Virus record (IMG/VR): IMGVR_UViG_3300025151_000117
Location: 1-37,834 of that record
Direction: 5' to 3' (one strand)
Origin: a virus
Length of the DNA stretch: 37,834 bases
Part shown: positions 1 through 6,967 of the stretch, piece by piece
How the letters are laid out: every line of letters begins with the position of its first letter
Position numbering within the stretch: position 1 is the stretch's first letter
The notes under the pieces: model-generated
What the model saw: the letters and a program-made list of their open reading frames with translations, nothing else
Told to the model about the DNA's origin: nothing
Databases searched by the model: none
Program-made: the position numbers and the translations under genes

Positions 1-219
1 GGTGTAGGGTCTTGGGACTCTACACCTTTCCCTAACTATATTGCTTGTGAATCTTGTGATGGCGATGGCGAACAAGAAGTTGTACTAACTGAGTTCGTGG
101 TGGTCGAAACCTATGTGATAAAAGCAAGGACAATAATGGAGGCACAAGATATGGTTGACAATGACAACTTCAAATATGGTGTTGAAGATTATACAAATGA
201 CATTCAACCCTTTTGCTGA
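1..219 (+). CDS. hypothetical protein with a CxxC knuckle, 3' part of a gene spanning the contig ends
   Basis: The frame is open from base 1 and encodes 72 residues to a TGA. It contains a YIACESCDGDGEQEV segment, a single CxxC followed by GDGE. Small phage proteins with C-E-x-C-D-G-x-G segments are common, but their role is unknown. The start appears to be the ATG at 37805, because the ten codons from there to the window end (MSDPIHISEV) join in phase to this frame. The whole protein would have 82 residues. No membrane segment or enzyme motif is visible. It belongs to the rightward early unit. Confidence 0.7.
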   Translation, partial: GVGSWDSTPFPNYIACESCDGDGEQEVVLTEFVVVETYVIKARTIMEAQDMVDNDNFKYGVEDYTNDIQPFC

Positions 220-220
220 T

Positions 221-301
221 GTGAATAAAGAGAACATATTTATCTTACTTGTTATCTTGTTCTTGATTATCAGTTACTACTTTATGTTGTTCGATAATTA
301 A
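221..301 (+). CDS. 26-residue single-pass membrane peptide (GTG start)
   Basis: A short frame starts at GTG directly behind the TGA of the preceding gene and stops at TAA just before the nuclease gene. It encodes a short polar N-terminus (MNKEN) and then about 18 very hydrophobic residues (IFILLVILFLIISYYFML), which would form one transmembrane helix. There is no clear ribosome binding site, so translation would rely on coupling to the upstream stop. Similar tiny membrane peptides are common in phage early regions, but the function is unknown and the frame could be spurious. Confidence 0.4.
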   Translation: MNKENIFILLVILFLIISYYFMLFDN

Positions 302-342
302 GACAGTTGACAACCCCTTTTCAATGTGTCATAGAAAGTCCT

Positions 343-1095
343 ATGGCACATTTTTATGACTGTAAAAACAAAAAACAACCTCAATTAATTGAGAACATCA
401 AGACATCAGCACAAGCCAAGAAAGTTGGCGCTCATGTTTTTCCAAGTATCACAACCATTATAGGCCAAACTATTAAACACCCATTTCTGGATCGCATCTG
501 GAAGCCCAAAAAATTGGTAGAGTTTGCACGAATGGAGGAGTACCAAGACCTAGAATACCAAGACCTAGAACAGTTATGTTATGGGTTCGTGGAAAGCCCA
601 AGTGGAGAACGAGTGACAAGTGCTGAGTTTGGTACTGCAGTACATGCAAGTGCTGAGAAGCTATTGAACCAGCACAAGTTCGGTGGACAAGTGCTTGATA
701 GTGAGTACGATGAGTATGCCCAACCATTCTTAGATTGGGTCATTGCACAAGACCATTATATTGTAGGCACAGAAGTACCCATTGCTGACGGAACAATCAA
801 GACTTGTGGTACTATTGATGTTATACTCAAAGATAAGGAGACCGGGGAGATTTTCATTTGTGACTTCAAGTGCAGAAAGTCAAAGCAGTTTTATGACAAA
901 GACTTGTGGCAGATGGCCATCGAATGTGAAATGCTAAGAAGAAGAGGTTTAGATTATTTACCTAAATGTGTATCAATTTGTATTGACATCAACAAGAAGG
1001 TACATCATCACAAGTTATGGTCAGAGAGTGAACAGTTGAAAGCAATACAAATAGTAAAGCACATCTCGAAACTCTATTGGCTACTAAACATGTAA
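343..1095 (+). CDS. PD-(D/E)XK superfamily nuclease (RecB/Cas4-like exonuclease)
   Basis: The 250-residue protein carries the ordered motifs of the RecB/Cas4-like PD-(D/E)XK fold: FGTAVHASAE (the conserved His motif), then CGTIDVIL with the acidic Asp, IFICDFKCRK with the D-x-K pair, and WQMAIECEM with the following Gln motif. I chose the ATG at 343; a TTG at 307 would add 12 residues. Family members degrade or trim DNA ends. With the ERF annealing protein about 2 kb downstream in the same unit, a nuclease plus single-strand annealing recombination pair is a reasonable inference. The gene carries an in-frame 15-bp tandem duplication (541-570). The family call is firm; the exact substrate is not. 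Confidence 0.8.
   Translation: MAHFYDCKNKKQPQLIENIKTSAQAKKVGAHVFPSITTIIGQTIKHPFLDRIWKPKKLVEFARMEEYQDLEYQDLEQLCYGFVESPSGERVTSAEFGTAVHASAEKLLNQHKFGGQVLDSEYDEYAQPFLDWVIAQDHYIVGTEVPIADGTIKTCGTIDVILKDKETGEIFICDFKCRKSKQFYDKDLWQMAIECEMLRRRGLDYLPKCVSICIDINKKVHHHKLWSESEQLKAIQIVKHISKLYWLLNM
541..570 (+). repeat. perfect 15-bp tandem duplication in the nuclease gene
   Basis: TACCAAGACCTAGAA occurs twice back to back (541-555 and 556-570). It adds YQDLEYQDLE to the nuclease N-terminal half without breaking the frame. The copies are identical, which suggests a recent slippage event. Confidence 0.9.
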
Positions 1096-1116
1096 CTTAA
1101 ACCAAACTAAAACAAT

Positions 1117-2187
1117 ATGAATCATGATAATAATACCCAAAAAATTACACACATCTCACTCTGTAGTGGCTATGAAGGAATCGGAATCGGACTTAGAAAA
1201 GTTCTTCCAAATGTGCGAGAAATCGCTCATGTGGAGATCGAAACCTTCGCAATATGGAACTTGGCAGACAAGATGGAAAAGGGGGAGCTACATCAAGCAC
1301 CTATTTGGACTGACTTGCGAACCTTCCCATTCGAGTGCTTTCGTGGAAAAGTGGACATCATCAGTGGAGGATTCCCATGCCAACCATTCAGTGTTGCAGG
1401 CCATCAAAGAGGTGTTGACGACCCAAGACACTTGTTCCCACACATCGCAGAAGGAATCAGATTGTGTAAACCTAGAATTGTTTTCCTCGAAAATGTTGAA
1501 GGAATCCTCAGAGCAAGAACCCACGAAGGAGAACCAGTGGTCAAATATGTCGGAAGAACATTGGAAGAAATGGGTTACACAACAGAGGTCGGAATATTCT
1601 CAGCGAGTGAAGTTGGCTTGCCGCATCAGCGAAAACGAGTCTTCTTCCTTGGTATATCCAACTCCACGATTGAGCGATGGGGAGGGAGGAACAGTAGAGG
1701 CGAAGCTAGGGAGCAAGAGCTTTTACAGAGAGAACAAGAAGGGCGAGAAGTGGAGTGTCAAACTCAAGGATGCAGTGGAGAGCATGCACAATTGGTCAAC
1801 ACCAAGGGCGAATGCAGTGGACTCAACGAGACCCAATCGGAAGGGTGGCATACCACTAGCACAACAAGCCAAGGAATCCACCCATACGAGTTGGGCAACA
1901 CCAACTGCGAGAGACTTCAAAGACTCACCGAACGACAAAACGGGGAGGGACATGACCCTTGGCAAACAAGTAAATGGATGGTCACCAAATCTCCAAGCAG
2001 ACCCAACGAACAACAGTATAAATGGGAAGCCCCACGAGTCATTACAAAAGGGGTATCTGAATCCAAGTTGGGTGGAACAGATGATGGGTTTGCCAATAGG
2101 GTGGACAGACTCAGGCTACTTGGAAACGGAGTAGTACCTAACACTGCCGCAAAAGCATTTGTAACACTATCAAATAGAATACTATGA
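1117..2187 (+). CDS. dcm: DNA (cytosine-5-)-methyltransferase
   Basis: The 356-residue protein has the C5-methyltransferase motifs in order: the SAM-binding motif I LCSGYEGIGIGLRK (about 15-28), motif IV GGFPCQPFS with catalytic Cys88, motif VI ENV (125-127), motif VIII LPHQRKRVFFLG (about 168-179), and at the C-terminus motif X LLGNGVVPNTA. It would transfer methyl groups from SAM to cytosine in phage DNA, probably protecting against host restriction. Residues of about 180-325, the target recognition region, are rich in polar residues and unusually GC-rich in DNA for this genome. They overlap a long alternate-frame ORF. The stop overlaps the next start as ATGA. Upstream is A-rich with no clear Shine-Dalgarno. 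Confidence 0.9.
   Translation: MNHDNNTQKITHISLCSGYEGIGIGLRKVLPNVREIAHVEIETFAIWNLADKMEKGELHQAPIWTDLRTFPFECFRGKVDIISGGFPCQPFSVAGHQRGVDDPRHLFPHIAEGIRLCKPRIVFLENVEGILRARTHEGEPVVKYVGRTLEEMGYTTEVGIFSASEVGLPHQRKRVFFLGISNSTIERWGGRNSRGEAREQELLQREQEGREVECQTQGCSGEHAQLVNTKGECSGLNETQSEGWHTTSTTSQGIHPYELGNTNCERLQRLTERQNGEGHDPWQTSKWMVTKSPSRPNEQQYKWEAPRVITKGVSESKLGGTDDGFANRVDRLRLLGNGVVPNTAAKAFVTLSNRIL
1493..2134 (+). CDS. alternate-frame ORF overlapping the cytosine methyltransferase gene
   Basis: A second frame stays open from 1124 to 2134 inside the methyltransferase gene. Its later part looks like protein rather than shadow: repeated W/Y-x-TP motifs (VYPTPRLSDGEGG, NWSTPRANA, SWATPTARDFKDS) and an ending LNPSWVEQMMGLPIGWTD. 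I recall closely similar motifs in phage hypothetical proteins associated with Dcm genes. ATG at 1493 is one possible start near the point where the resemblance begins; the true start, if translated, is unknown. GC content is about 50% in the stretch I counted (1681-1740), which fits a dual coding constraint. No function can be assigned. Confidence 0.35.
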   Translation: MLKESSEQEPTKENQWSNMSEEHWKKWVTQQRSEYSQRVKLACRISENESSSLVYPTPRLSDGEGGTVEAKLGSKSFYRENKKGEKWSVKLKDAVESMHNWSTPRANAVDSTRPNRKGGIPLAQQAKESTHTSWATPTARDFKDSPNDKTGRDMTLGKQVNGWSPNLQADPTNNSINGKPHESLQKGYLNPSWVEQMMGLPIGWTDSGYLETE

Positions 2188-2411
2188 GCATGTACACACA
2201 AGCAGAGAAAGACTTTCTCATTTCAGAACTCAAAGGTAGGCGATATCATTGGCTAAGAAATGTAGAGATGTATAGAACTGATTTAGAAATTAATCCACAT
2301 AACTTAGAATACTCAGAGACACATATCAGTAATCTAAAAGATGGATTGAAAAAATGTGAAGATAACCTCAATGCAGTCGACAAACTTTTACAAAAACTAA
2401 CTATTGAATAA
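2184..2411 (+). CDS. small coiled-coil hypothetical protein (75 aa)
   Basis: The start overlaps the methyltransferase stop as ATGA, so translation is probably coupled. The protein is charged and mostly helical by composition, with a C-terminal stretch (HISNLKDGLKKCEDNLNAVDKLLQKL) whose leucine spacing fits a coiled coil. Membrane segments and enzyme motifs are absent. The 58-residue protein at the end of this operon (6704) has a similar build. Function unknown. Confidence 0.65.
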   Translation: MSMYTQAEKDFLISELKGRRYHWLRNVEMYRTDLEINPHNLEYSETHISNLKDGLKKCEDNLNAVDKLLQKLTIE

Positions 2412-2664
2412 ATATGAAATCAAATACAAACATGCCGACATGCCCAAAGAATATGTGGGCAAGGCTATTAAATGGGCGAGGGACGAGAAGCAAGCGATTA
2501 GTTTCTTGTGTACTAGCAAACCTACTCAACAAGGCTATTGTACTACAAAAAAAGGTGCTAGGCTTCGTATCTTATCTACGGAATGTATATACCCGCAAAC
2601 AAAATCAAAAAGTTCAGAGATGAACACATGCCAAGAGTCTGCCCAATTCTCCTTAGAGAATTAG
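2404..2664 (+). CDS. small hypothetical protein (86 aa, TTG start)
   Basis: The frame begins at a TTG overlapping the end of the previous gene. It encodes NKYEIKYKHADMPKEYVGKAI followed by WARDEKQAISFLC, which reads like a compact phage protein. I kept the TTG start because the residues before the first internal Met look part of the domain. A different frame with an ATG at 2414 is also open but reads as an unlikely protein. The last 27 residues overlap the next gene and may be dispensable. No function is recognised. Confidence 0.5.
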   Translation: MNKYEIKYKHADMPKEYVGKAIKWARDEKQAISFLCTSKPTQQGYCTTKKGARLRILSTECIYPQTKSKSSEMNTCQESAQFSLEN

Positions 2665-3089
2665 ACAACCCTTGTGTTGACCACGATCATCGCCATGGAG
2701 AAATTCGTGGTGTGATTGATGGCAATGCTAACAATCTTATTGGTGTCATTGAACGAAAGTATTATTCTTTCTGTAGTGGCGACCCAAAAGAATTACCTAA
2801 TGTGCTTAGGCGCATCGCAGAATATTTAGAGAAACCAAAGAGTGGATACCTACATCCCGTTGGCCTCAACCAATTGATAGCTAAGTTCAAAGGTAAGAAC
2901 AAACAAGAACAAGAAAATATGATACAGTCTCTATCTTTTTTAAGCAAAGATGAAATAAATACTTGCAAAAATTTAAAGGAAAGAGTAAAAGCATATCGCA
3001 CATTACTTAAATTATTTTATGAAACAAAAACTACTACAAATACAGAGCGAGTTGAATGCTCCAAAAACTCAATTCAACAAGTTCGGTAA
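2583..3089 (+). CDS. recombination endonuclease VII-like (His-Me finger) protein
   Basis: The N-terminal third contains RVCPILLRELDNPCVDHDHRHG followed by EIRGVIDGNANNLIG. This matches the endonuclease VII pattern CPI..., VDHDH, G.[VI]RG, N...G. The HDH residues (34-36) would form the catalytic metal site. Of the zinc cysteines in T4 endonuclease VII, only part can be seen (Cys20, Cys31), so the zinc-binding site may be lost. The C-terminal half is helical and charged. The family resolves branched or mismatched DNA, which fits the neighbouring annealing protein. The last 71 bases overlap the ERF gene. Confidence 0.65.
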   Translation: MYIPANKIKKFRDEHMPRVCPILLRELDNPCVDHDHRHGEIRGVIDGNANNLIGVIERKYYSFCSGDPKELPNVLRRIAEYLEKPKSGYLHPVGLNQLIAKFKGKNKQEQENMIQSLSFLSKDEINTCKNLKERVKAYRTLLKLFYETKTTTNTERVECSKNSIQQVR

Positions 3090-3468
3090 TTACTACTACC
3101 GAAACCACGAGGATCAATGCAATGCATTGAAACCTTTACTAAAACAATATAACTGTACACTAATAGTATCCGATGAGGTACATGAATTAGGTGGTGTATT
3201 ATTCTGTGAGGCTACTGCCGCACTGTATTGTACTGATACTAATAAACTTATCGGTGCATCTAAAGCCCAAGCTGGTATTGACCCAAAGAAAAAAGGTATG
3301 GATATCTCGATGACATTCGGTGCTGCCTCAAGTTATGCTCGCAAGTATGCTTGTAATGCACTCTTTCTTTGTGACGATAACAAGGATGCTGATGCTACTC
3401 ACAAGTTTGATGAGAAGCCATCGACTAAGAAATCTCCTGACGAAACAGAGGAAGACGAATGGATTTAG
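3019..3468 (+). CDS. erf: ERF-family single-strand DNA annealing protein
   Basis: This 149-residue protein matches the ERF core: FNKFGNYYYRNHEDQCNALKP near the N-terminus and MTFGAASSYARKYACNALF followed by CDDNKDAD near residue 110. ERF proteins bind single-stranded DNA and anneal complementary strands during phage recombination and genome circularisation. The tail after the core is acidic and ends EEDEWI, which resembles the acidic C-terminal tips used to recruit partners. With the PD-(D/E)XK nuclease and endonuclease VII-like protein it forms a recombination module. The start at 3019 places the family N-terminus correctly. Confidence 0.85.
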   Translation: MKQKLLQIQSELNAPKTQFNKFGNYYYRNHEDQCNALKPLLKQYNCTLIVSDEVHELGGVLFCEATAALYCTDTNKLIGASKAQAGIDPKKKGMDISMTFGAASSYARKYACNALFLCDDNKDADATHKFDEKPSTKKSPDETEEDEWI

Positions 3469-3647
3469 CAAGAGCATGTGAACCACTTATCAAGCCCAAG
3501 GAGGCTTGTGAAATACTAGGAGTCAACATGAACTCCTTGAGAAACTATGTGAAAGCAAGAAAGTTTCCTACATATCAGCTATCTAAAAGATGTTTTCGTT
3601 TTAGAAAGTCAGAGATAGAAGATTTTATTAACAATAATATTAAATAA
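3459..3647 (+). CDS. excisionase/MerR-type helix-turn-helix DNA-binding protein
   Basis: The 62-residue protein is a single winged-helix unit: IKPKEACEILGVNMNSLRNY (helix-turn-helix), then the wing KRCFRFRKSEIEDFINNN. This is the layout of the small excisionase-family HTH domain. There is no integrase in the window, so a role in excision is unlikely. A transcription regulator or a DNA-architecture factor is more plausible. The start lies within the ERF gene (10-base overlap). Confidence 0.75.
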   Translation: MDLARACEPLIKPKEACEILGVNMNSLRNYVKARKFPTYQLSKRCFRFRKSEIEDFINNNIK

Positions 3648-3649
3648 CT

Positions 3650-3871
3650 ATGGAAAAAGAATACGATAATACTAATGGTGGGGCATTATTCCCCAATGAT
3701 AAGAAGCAAAAAGAAACTCACCCCGACTACAGAGGTAACATCAATGTAGATGGTAAAGAGTTTTGGATTAAAGGTTGGAAGAAGACTGCAAAGACGGGCA
3801 TGAAGTTCTTGTCTTTGTCTGTCACTGCCAAGGAAGAGCAACAGAATAGAACAGAGGAAGACCCATTCTAA
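3650..3871 (+). CDS. small phage protein, DUF736-like, possible nucleic-acid binding
   Basis: The 73 residues include NGGALFPNDKKQKETHPDYRG and NINVDGKEFWIKGWKKTAKTG, followed by KFLSLSVTAKE. This pattern is frequent in phage recombination/replication modules: a GALF segment, HPDYxG, a beta-rich core, and a polar acidic tail. It suggests a small OB-like or DUF736-type beta protein. Its position between the ERF and Nmad1 genes fits a single-stranded DNA-binding role, but that is inference. It ends in a TAATG overlap with the next gene. Confidence 0.6.
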   Translation: MEKEYDNTNGGALFPNDKKQKETHPDYRGNINVDGKEFWIKGWKKTAKTGMKFLSLSVTAKEEQQNRTEEDPF

Positions 3872-4260
3872 TGCAACCTTGCCGCTCCAATGTGACGAAC
3901 CAAGATGACATTGCTTACTATGATAAGGAATGGTATGATGAGTTCCGTCAACAAGTAGTAAACAAACTACTAGATGTTACTGCTCAGAAGAACAATGACT
4001 ATACAACGGGCGAGAGTGCTACAAATCCTTTCGCCAACTTTGATAGGTCAGAAGACTTCGGTGTGCAACCTCTTACTGGTCTGTGCATTAGGATGCAAGA
4101 CAAGTTCCAAAGAGCGATGACATTTGCAAAAGATGGTAAACTAAAAGTTACGGAAGGAAATGACCAAGTTGAAGATATATTTCTTGACCTTATGGGTTAT
4201 TCCCTTCTTGCTTTAGGGATGCTTGAAAGAGACAAGCAGATCGAAAAGCATACATTTTAA
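3871..4260 (+). CDS. Nmad1-type (DUF1599-like) nucleotide-modification-associated protein
   Basis: The 129-residue protein has the family pattern KNNDYTTGESATNPFANF, then GVQPLTGLCIRMQDKFQRA, then QVEDIFLDLMGYSLLALGML. The family belongs to an all-alpha fold resembling MazG-like NTP pyrophosphohydrolases, with acidic and Asn residues that may bind metal and nucleotide. It is found with nucleotide or DNA modification genes. Here two DNA methyltransferases share the operon. The start overlaps the previous stop by one base; a strong terminator follows the stop after 14 bases. Confidence 0.7.
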   Translation: MQPCRSNVTNQDDIAYYDKEWYDEFRQQVVNKLLDVTAQKNNDYTTGESATNPFANFDRSEDFGVQPLTGLCIRMQDKFQRAMTFAKDGKLKVTEGNDQVEDIFLDLMGYSLLALGMLERDKQIEKHTF

Positions 4261-4274
4261 CCATTATCTACATT

Positions 4275-4314
4275 AGCTAGGCTCGTTTGATGTGAGCGAG
4301 CCTAGCTTTTTTTT
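4275..4314 (+). terminator. strong rho-independent terminator inside the rightward operon
   Basis: AGCTAGGCTCG (4275-4285) pairs perfectly with CGAGCCTAGCT (4297-4307) around an 11-base loop, with a run of eight T ending at 4314. The 11-bp GC-rich stem plus T tract is canonical. It lies after the recombination block and before the helicase block, so it would reduce or condition expression of 4323-6880 unless there is antitermination or an unseen promoter. Confidence 0.9.
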
Positions 4315-4322
4315 AACACTAA

Positions 4323-4499
4323 ATGAAAGAACAAACCATGACACAATTTAAGGAAGCACTCGAAGTAGCAATAAACACACAACAAGAACTAACATTAAGA
4401 AGCCAACCTGAAGCGAACCGAATCCTTATAAAAAGTCTAGGCCAAATATTAAACACACTAAAAGAAAACTTAAAACAACTAGATGGAAATACCCCATAA
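4323..4499 (+). CDS. small charged helical protein (58 aa)
   Basis: This frame starts nine bases after the terminator T tract and overlaps the helicase start by 17 bases. It encodes 58 residues (starts MKEQTMTQFKEALEVAINTQ, ends KENLKQLDGNTP), largely helical with heptad-like leucines in the second half. There is no membrane segment and no known motif. Two in-frame ATGs (4323, 4338) are possible starts. It could be a small helicase-associated factor by position, but nothing in the sequence shows this. Confidence 0.55.
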   Translation: MKEQTMTQFKEALEVAINTQQELTLRSQPEANRILIKSLGQILNTLKENLKQLDGNTP

Positions 4500-5769
4500 C
4501 AGATATGCCGAAGAGTCTGTACTCGCAAGGTGTATCAATCACACAGAAGAGAATCCATTTGATTTAGCTAGTAAATTTTTATCTGCCGCAGACTTCTACA
4601 TTGAAGAACACCAAGAGATTTGGACTGCGATGGAATCACTAGTTGATTCAAATACACCAATAGACTTTGTTACAGTTGGAGATAAAACAAAAAGCAACGA
4701 TGAGTTGTTCGCAACTGTATTGAATTTAAACACCACCCAAACCACAAGCATCTCATTCAGAGAACATATACTTATTGTTCTTGAACAATCAAAGCTCAGA
4801 ACACTGAGGCTTGAGTACATGAAGGGGATTGAAAGGGTTGAGTCCAATGAAAGTTCTGATACAATCATTGATGATGTAAACAAGGAGCTTGATAGATTCA
4901 AGCCAACCAATGAAGATTCATCACACATTGAGAACTCATTGGAAGCAATCAAGGAAGAGTACGAACAAATGGCAAGTGGCTTGTACAAGCACGAGTATAT
5001 TAAGACACATCTAACCCACCTTGATAACAAGATTAAGTTAGAATTAGGGTGTGTATTTACTATTGCCGCACCTACTAGTGTCGGTAAATCTGCACTGAGT
5101 TTGAATATCGCACTCAGATGTGCATCAAAGGACAACTTTCCCACCCTCATATTCAGCCTTGAGATGCCTCAGAAACAGATTTCAAAGAGGATGATAGGGT
5201 CTCTATCCAAAGTGGACTTAGCACGAATAGAAGAGGGTGTAGCGAGCCAAGCAGACCGGGATAAAGTCAACGAATCTATAGACAAACTGAAGTCAATACC
5301 TCTGCACACTGTACATAGTGTCAAGAATGTAGCATCTATTGCATCTGATGTAAGGAGATACAAGAGAGAGAAAGGTATCAAGCTAGTTGTCATAGATTAT
5401 TTACAACTCATACCATTTGACAGTAACAGAATGGGTAAGGCTGATGGTATTGCTATGATATCTCAGAAGATAAAACAGATAGCACTAGAAAATGATGTGG
5501 CTATAATACTACTTTCACAACTAAATCGTGAAGGCGCACGATCCGACAAGCCCGACCTATATCACTTGAAGGATAGTGGTTCTATCGAGAACGATGCTGA
5601 CATCGTATTGATAATGAACTGCAAAGAGAATGACCCTGAACTAGCTAAGTGTACTGATAAGTTTGGGCCATACATGCACATCAACTATCTCATCGCCAAG
5701 AACAGAGAAGGAGAGAGAGGTGTGCGAGATTACTTTAAATTTTATTATAAGCAAGGGAGGTTCTTCTAA
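4483..5769 (+). CDS. dnaB: replicative DNA helicase, DnaB family
   Basis: The 428-residue protein has the DnaB N-terminal start (PHNRYAEESVLARCI, 5-19), then a linker, then the RecA-like motor. In the motor, AAPTSVGKS (195-203) is Walker A, FSLEMP follows as motif H1a, LVVIDYLQL (301-309) is Walker B, and SQLNREG plus ENDADIVLI are later motifs. It would unwind DNA at the replication fork as a hexamer. The length is slightly below bacterial DnaB (about 470). No primase, loader or DNA polymerase is visible in the window, so it probably joins the host replisome. The stop overlaps the next start as TAATG. Confidence 0.92.
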   Translation: MEIPHNRYAEESVLARCINHTEENPFDLASKFLSAADFYIEEHQEIWTAMESLVDSNTPIDFVTVGDKTKSNDELFATVLNLNTTQTTSISFREHILIVLEQSKLRTLRLEYMKGIERVESNESSDTIIDDVNKELDRFKPTNEDSSHIENSLEAIKEEYEQMASGLYKHEYIKTHLTHLDNKIKLELGCVFTIAAPTSVGKSALSLNIALRCASKDNFPTLIFSLEMPQKQISKRMIGSLSKVDLARIEEGVASQADRDKVNESIDKLKSIPLHTVHSVKNVASIASDVRRYKREKGIKLVVIDYLQLIPFDSNRMGKADGIAMISQKIKQIALENDVAIILLSQLNREGARSDKPDLYHLKDSGSIENDADIVLIMNCKENDPELAKCTDKFGPYMHINYLIAKNREGERGVRDYFKFYYKQGRFF

Positions 5770-6272
5770 TGGAGTTTCCAAATAAAAAATACAAAACTAT
5801 TTATGCTGACCCACCTTGGCTAGAGGTAGGTGGCGGCAAGATTAAGCGAGGTGCTGATAAACACTATAACTTAATGAAGACCAAAGACATATGCGAACTA
5901 CCCGTATCTACAATAGCTGATGATAACTGTTGGTTGTTTATGTGGGTAACTAATAACTTTCTCAAAGATGGCATAGAAGTTATGGAAGCATGGGGATTTA
6001 GATATGTTACCAACTTTGTATGGGTCAAAGAAAGATTTGGGCTTGGTTATTATTTTAGAGGACAACACGAGCTTTGTTTGTTTGGAGTAAAGGGAAACCT
6101 AAAACCAATCAAAAGAAATGTTCGCTCTGTTTTATGGGCAGAGAAAACTAAGCATAGTCGTAAACCCAAAGAAGCTAGGGAACTTATCAAAGATATGGCT
6201 CACTCTCCTATGATAGAACTATTTGCTAGAGAGAGGTTTGAGGGTTGGGACTCTTGGGGTAACGAGATATAA
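5769..6272 (+). CDS. MT-A70 family adenine-specific DNA methyltransferase
   Basis: The 167-residue protein begins with KTIYADPPWLEVGGGKIKRG, whose DPPW tetrapeptide is the catalytic motif of MT-A70 N6-adenine methyltransferases. It continues with CWLFMWVTNNFL, WGFRYVTNFVWVKE, GYYFRGQHELCLFGVKG and the C-terminal IELFARERFEGWDSWGNE typical of the family. It would methylate adenine in phage DNA with SAM, acting beside the C5-cytosine enzyme as anti-restriction or regulatory modification. It is translationally coupled to dnaB by a TAATG overlap. Confidence 0.9.
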   Translation: MEFPNKKYKTIYADPPWLEVGGGKIKRGADKHYNLMKTKDICELPVSTIADDNCWLFMWVTNNFLKDGIEVMEAWGFRYVTNFVWVKERFGLGYYFRGQHELCLFGVKGNLKPIKRNVRSVLWAEKTKHSRKPKEARELIKDMAHSPMIELFARERFEGWDSWGNEI

Positions 6273-6275
6273 TTT

Positions 6276-6707
6276 ATGACAACAGGTAAACACACATACA
6301 TTGAGCGCCAAGATTGCACTGATTCAGGTGAAGTCTTGTTTGAGAATTATTGCGAGACAAAAGGTATTAAGTATCATAGAGTTGGCTTTGATTCTCACCT
6401 ACATCCAGTAGCAAACTTTTGGAAAGTACACCCAACCATTAGGTCATTGCCTGACTATCTCGTTGAGATAGATGATGACCTAGCTTGGTGTCAAGTGAAG
6501 GGTAGCAACAATCTAAAGCTACATGACTTCGTAGAGTACAGTAACTTTGATAATTTATTTTCACATCAATGTGATTTTTATGTTGTCTTTTGCTTCAAAG
6601 ATAGTAAGCCTATATTTAGAACAATGAAAGACATCGCTAACTCCATTGTTGGTAGAGAAATCAAACAATGGCATGATGGTGTTAAATATATATCAGTACC
6701 ACTATGA
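6276..6707 (+). CDS. putative PD-(D/E)XK-like endonuclease with Q in the active-site motif
   Basis: The 143-residue protein has an arrangement like small phage resolvase-type nucleases: GEVLFENYCETKGI near the N-terminus, SLPDYLVEI with PD at 59-60, then LAWCQVKGSNN with QVK at 73-75, where the classical motif would be (D/E)xK. A Gln in place of the acid occurs in some active variants, so activity cannot be ruled in or out. VVFCFKDSKPIF follows as a beta strand. It sits behind the two DNA-processing enzymes and overlaps the next gene by ATGA. Confidence 0.5.
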   Translation: MTTGKHTYIERQDCTDSGEVLFENYCETKGIKYHRVGFDSHLHPVANFWKVHPTIRSLPDYLVEIDDDLAWCQVKGSNNLKLHDFVEYSNFDNLFSHQCDFYVVFCFKDSKPIFRTMKDIANSIVGREIKQWHDGVKYISVPL

Positions 6708-6880
6708 CAGCAGAAGAACTCAGAGCAAACACAACCGAAAGGTTGAACACTCGAATCAATATGATTCGTGAAGAATCAAGAACGATATCACATCGTATAG
6801 CCATTCTTGAAGAGCGCCGCAAGGAGCTACAAGAAGAGAAGAAACATTTTAAGTCATTACTAGTCGAGCTTGATAAGTAA
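6704..6880 (+). CDS. small coiled-coil protein (58 aa), last gene of the rightward unit
   Basis: An ATGA overlap couples this frame to the preceding gene. It encodes 58 residues, almost all helical and highly charged (RIAILEERRKELQEEKKHF, then KSLLVELDK), fitting a coiled coil of about 40 residues. Family and function are unknown. A terminator follows about 90 bases downstream. Confidence 0.6.
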   Translation: MTAEELRANTTERLNTRINMIREESRTISHRIAILEERRKELQEEKKHFKSLLVELDK

Positions 6881-6967
6881 TGTATAATTTATGTTTGAGG
6901 TAAGTGGTAACAGTAATGCCCACAAGGTTAAATTCATATTGGCCTAGTTAAATCCTCGAATGTGTGT

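Noticed and set aside
307-342. TTG start for the PD-(D/E)XK nuclease
   Set aside because: It adds 12 residues without a good ribosome binding site; the ATG at 343 is preferred, though the TTG is not excluded.
1723-2201. Long leftward frames opposite the methyltransferase gene
   Set aside because: These are shadows of the GC-rich dual-frame region, with no start signals or protein-like motifs.
2414-2623. Rightward 69-codon ATG frame overlapping the 86-residue gene
   Set aside because: Its translation is rich in Arg, Asn and Cys in a shadow-like pattern, while the competing TTG frame reads as a normal small protein.
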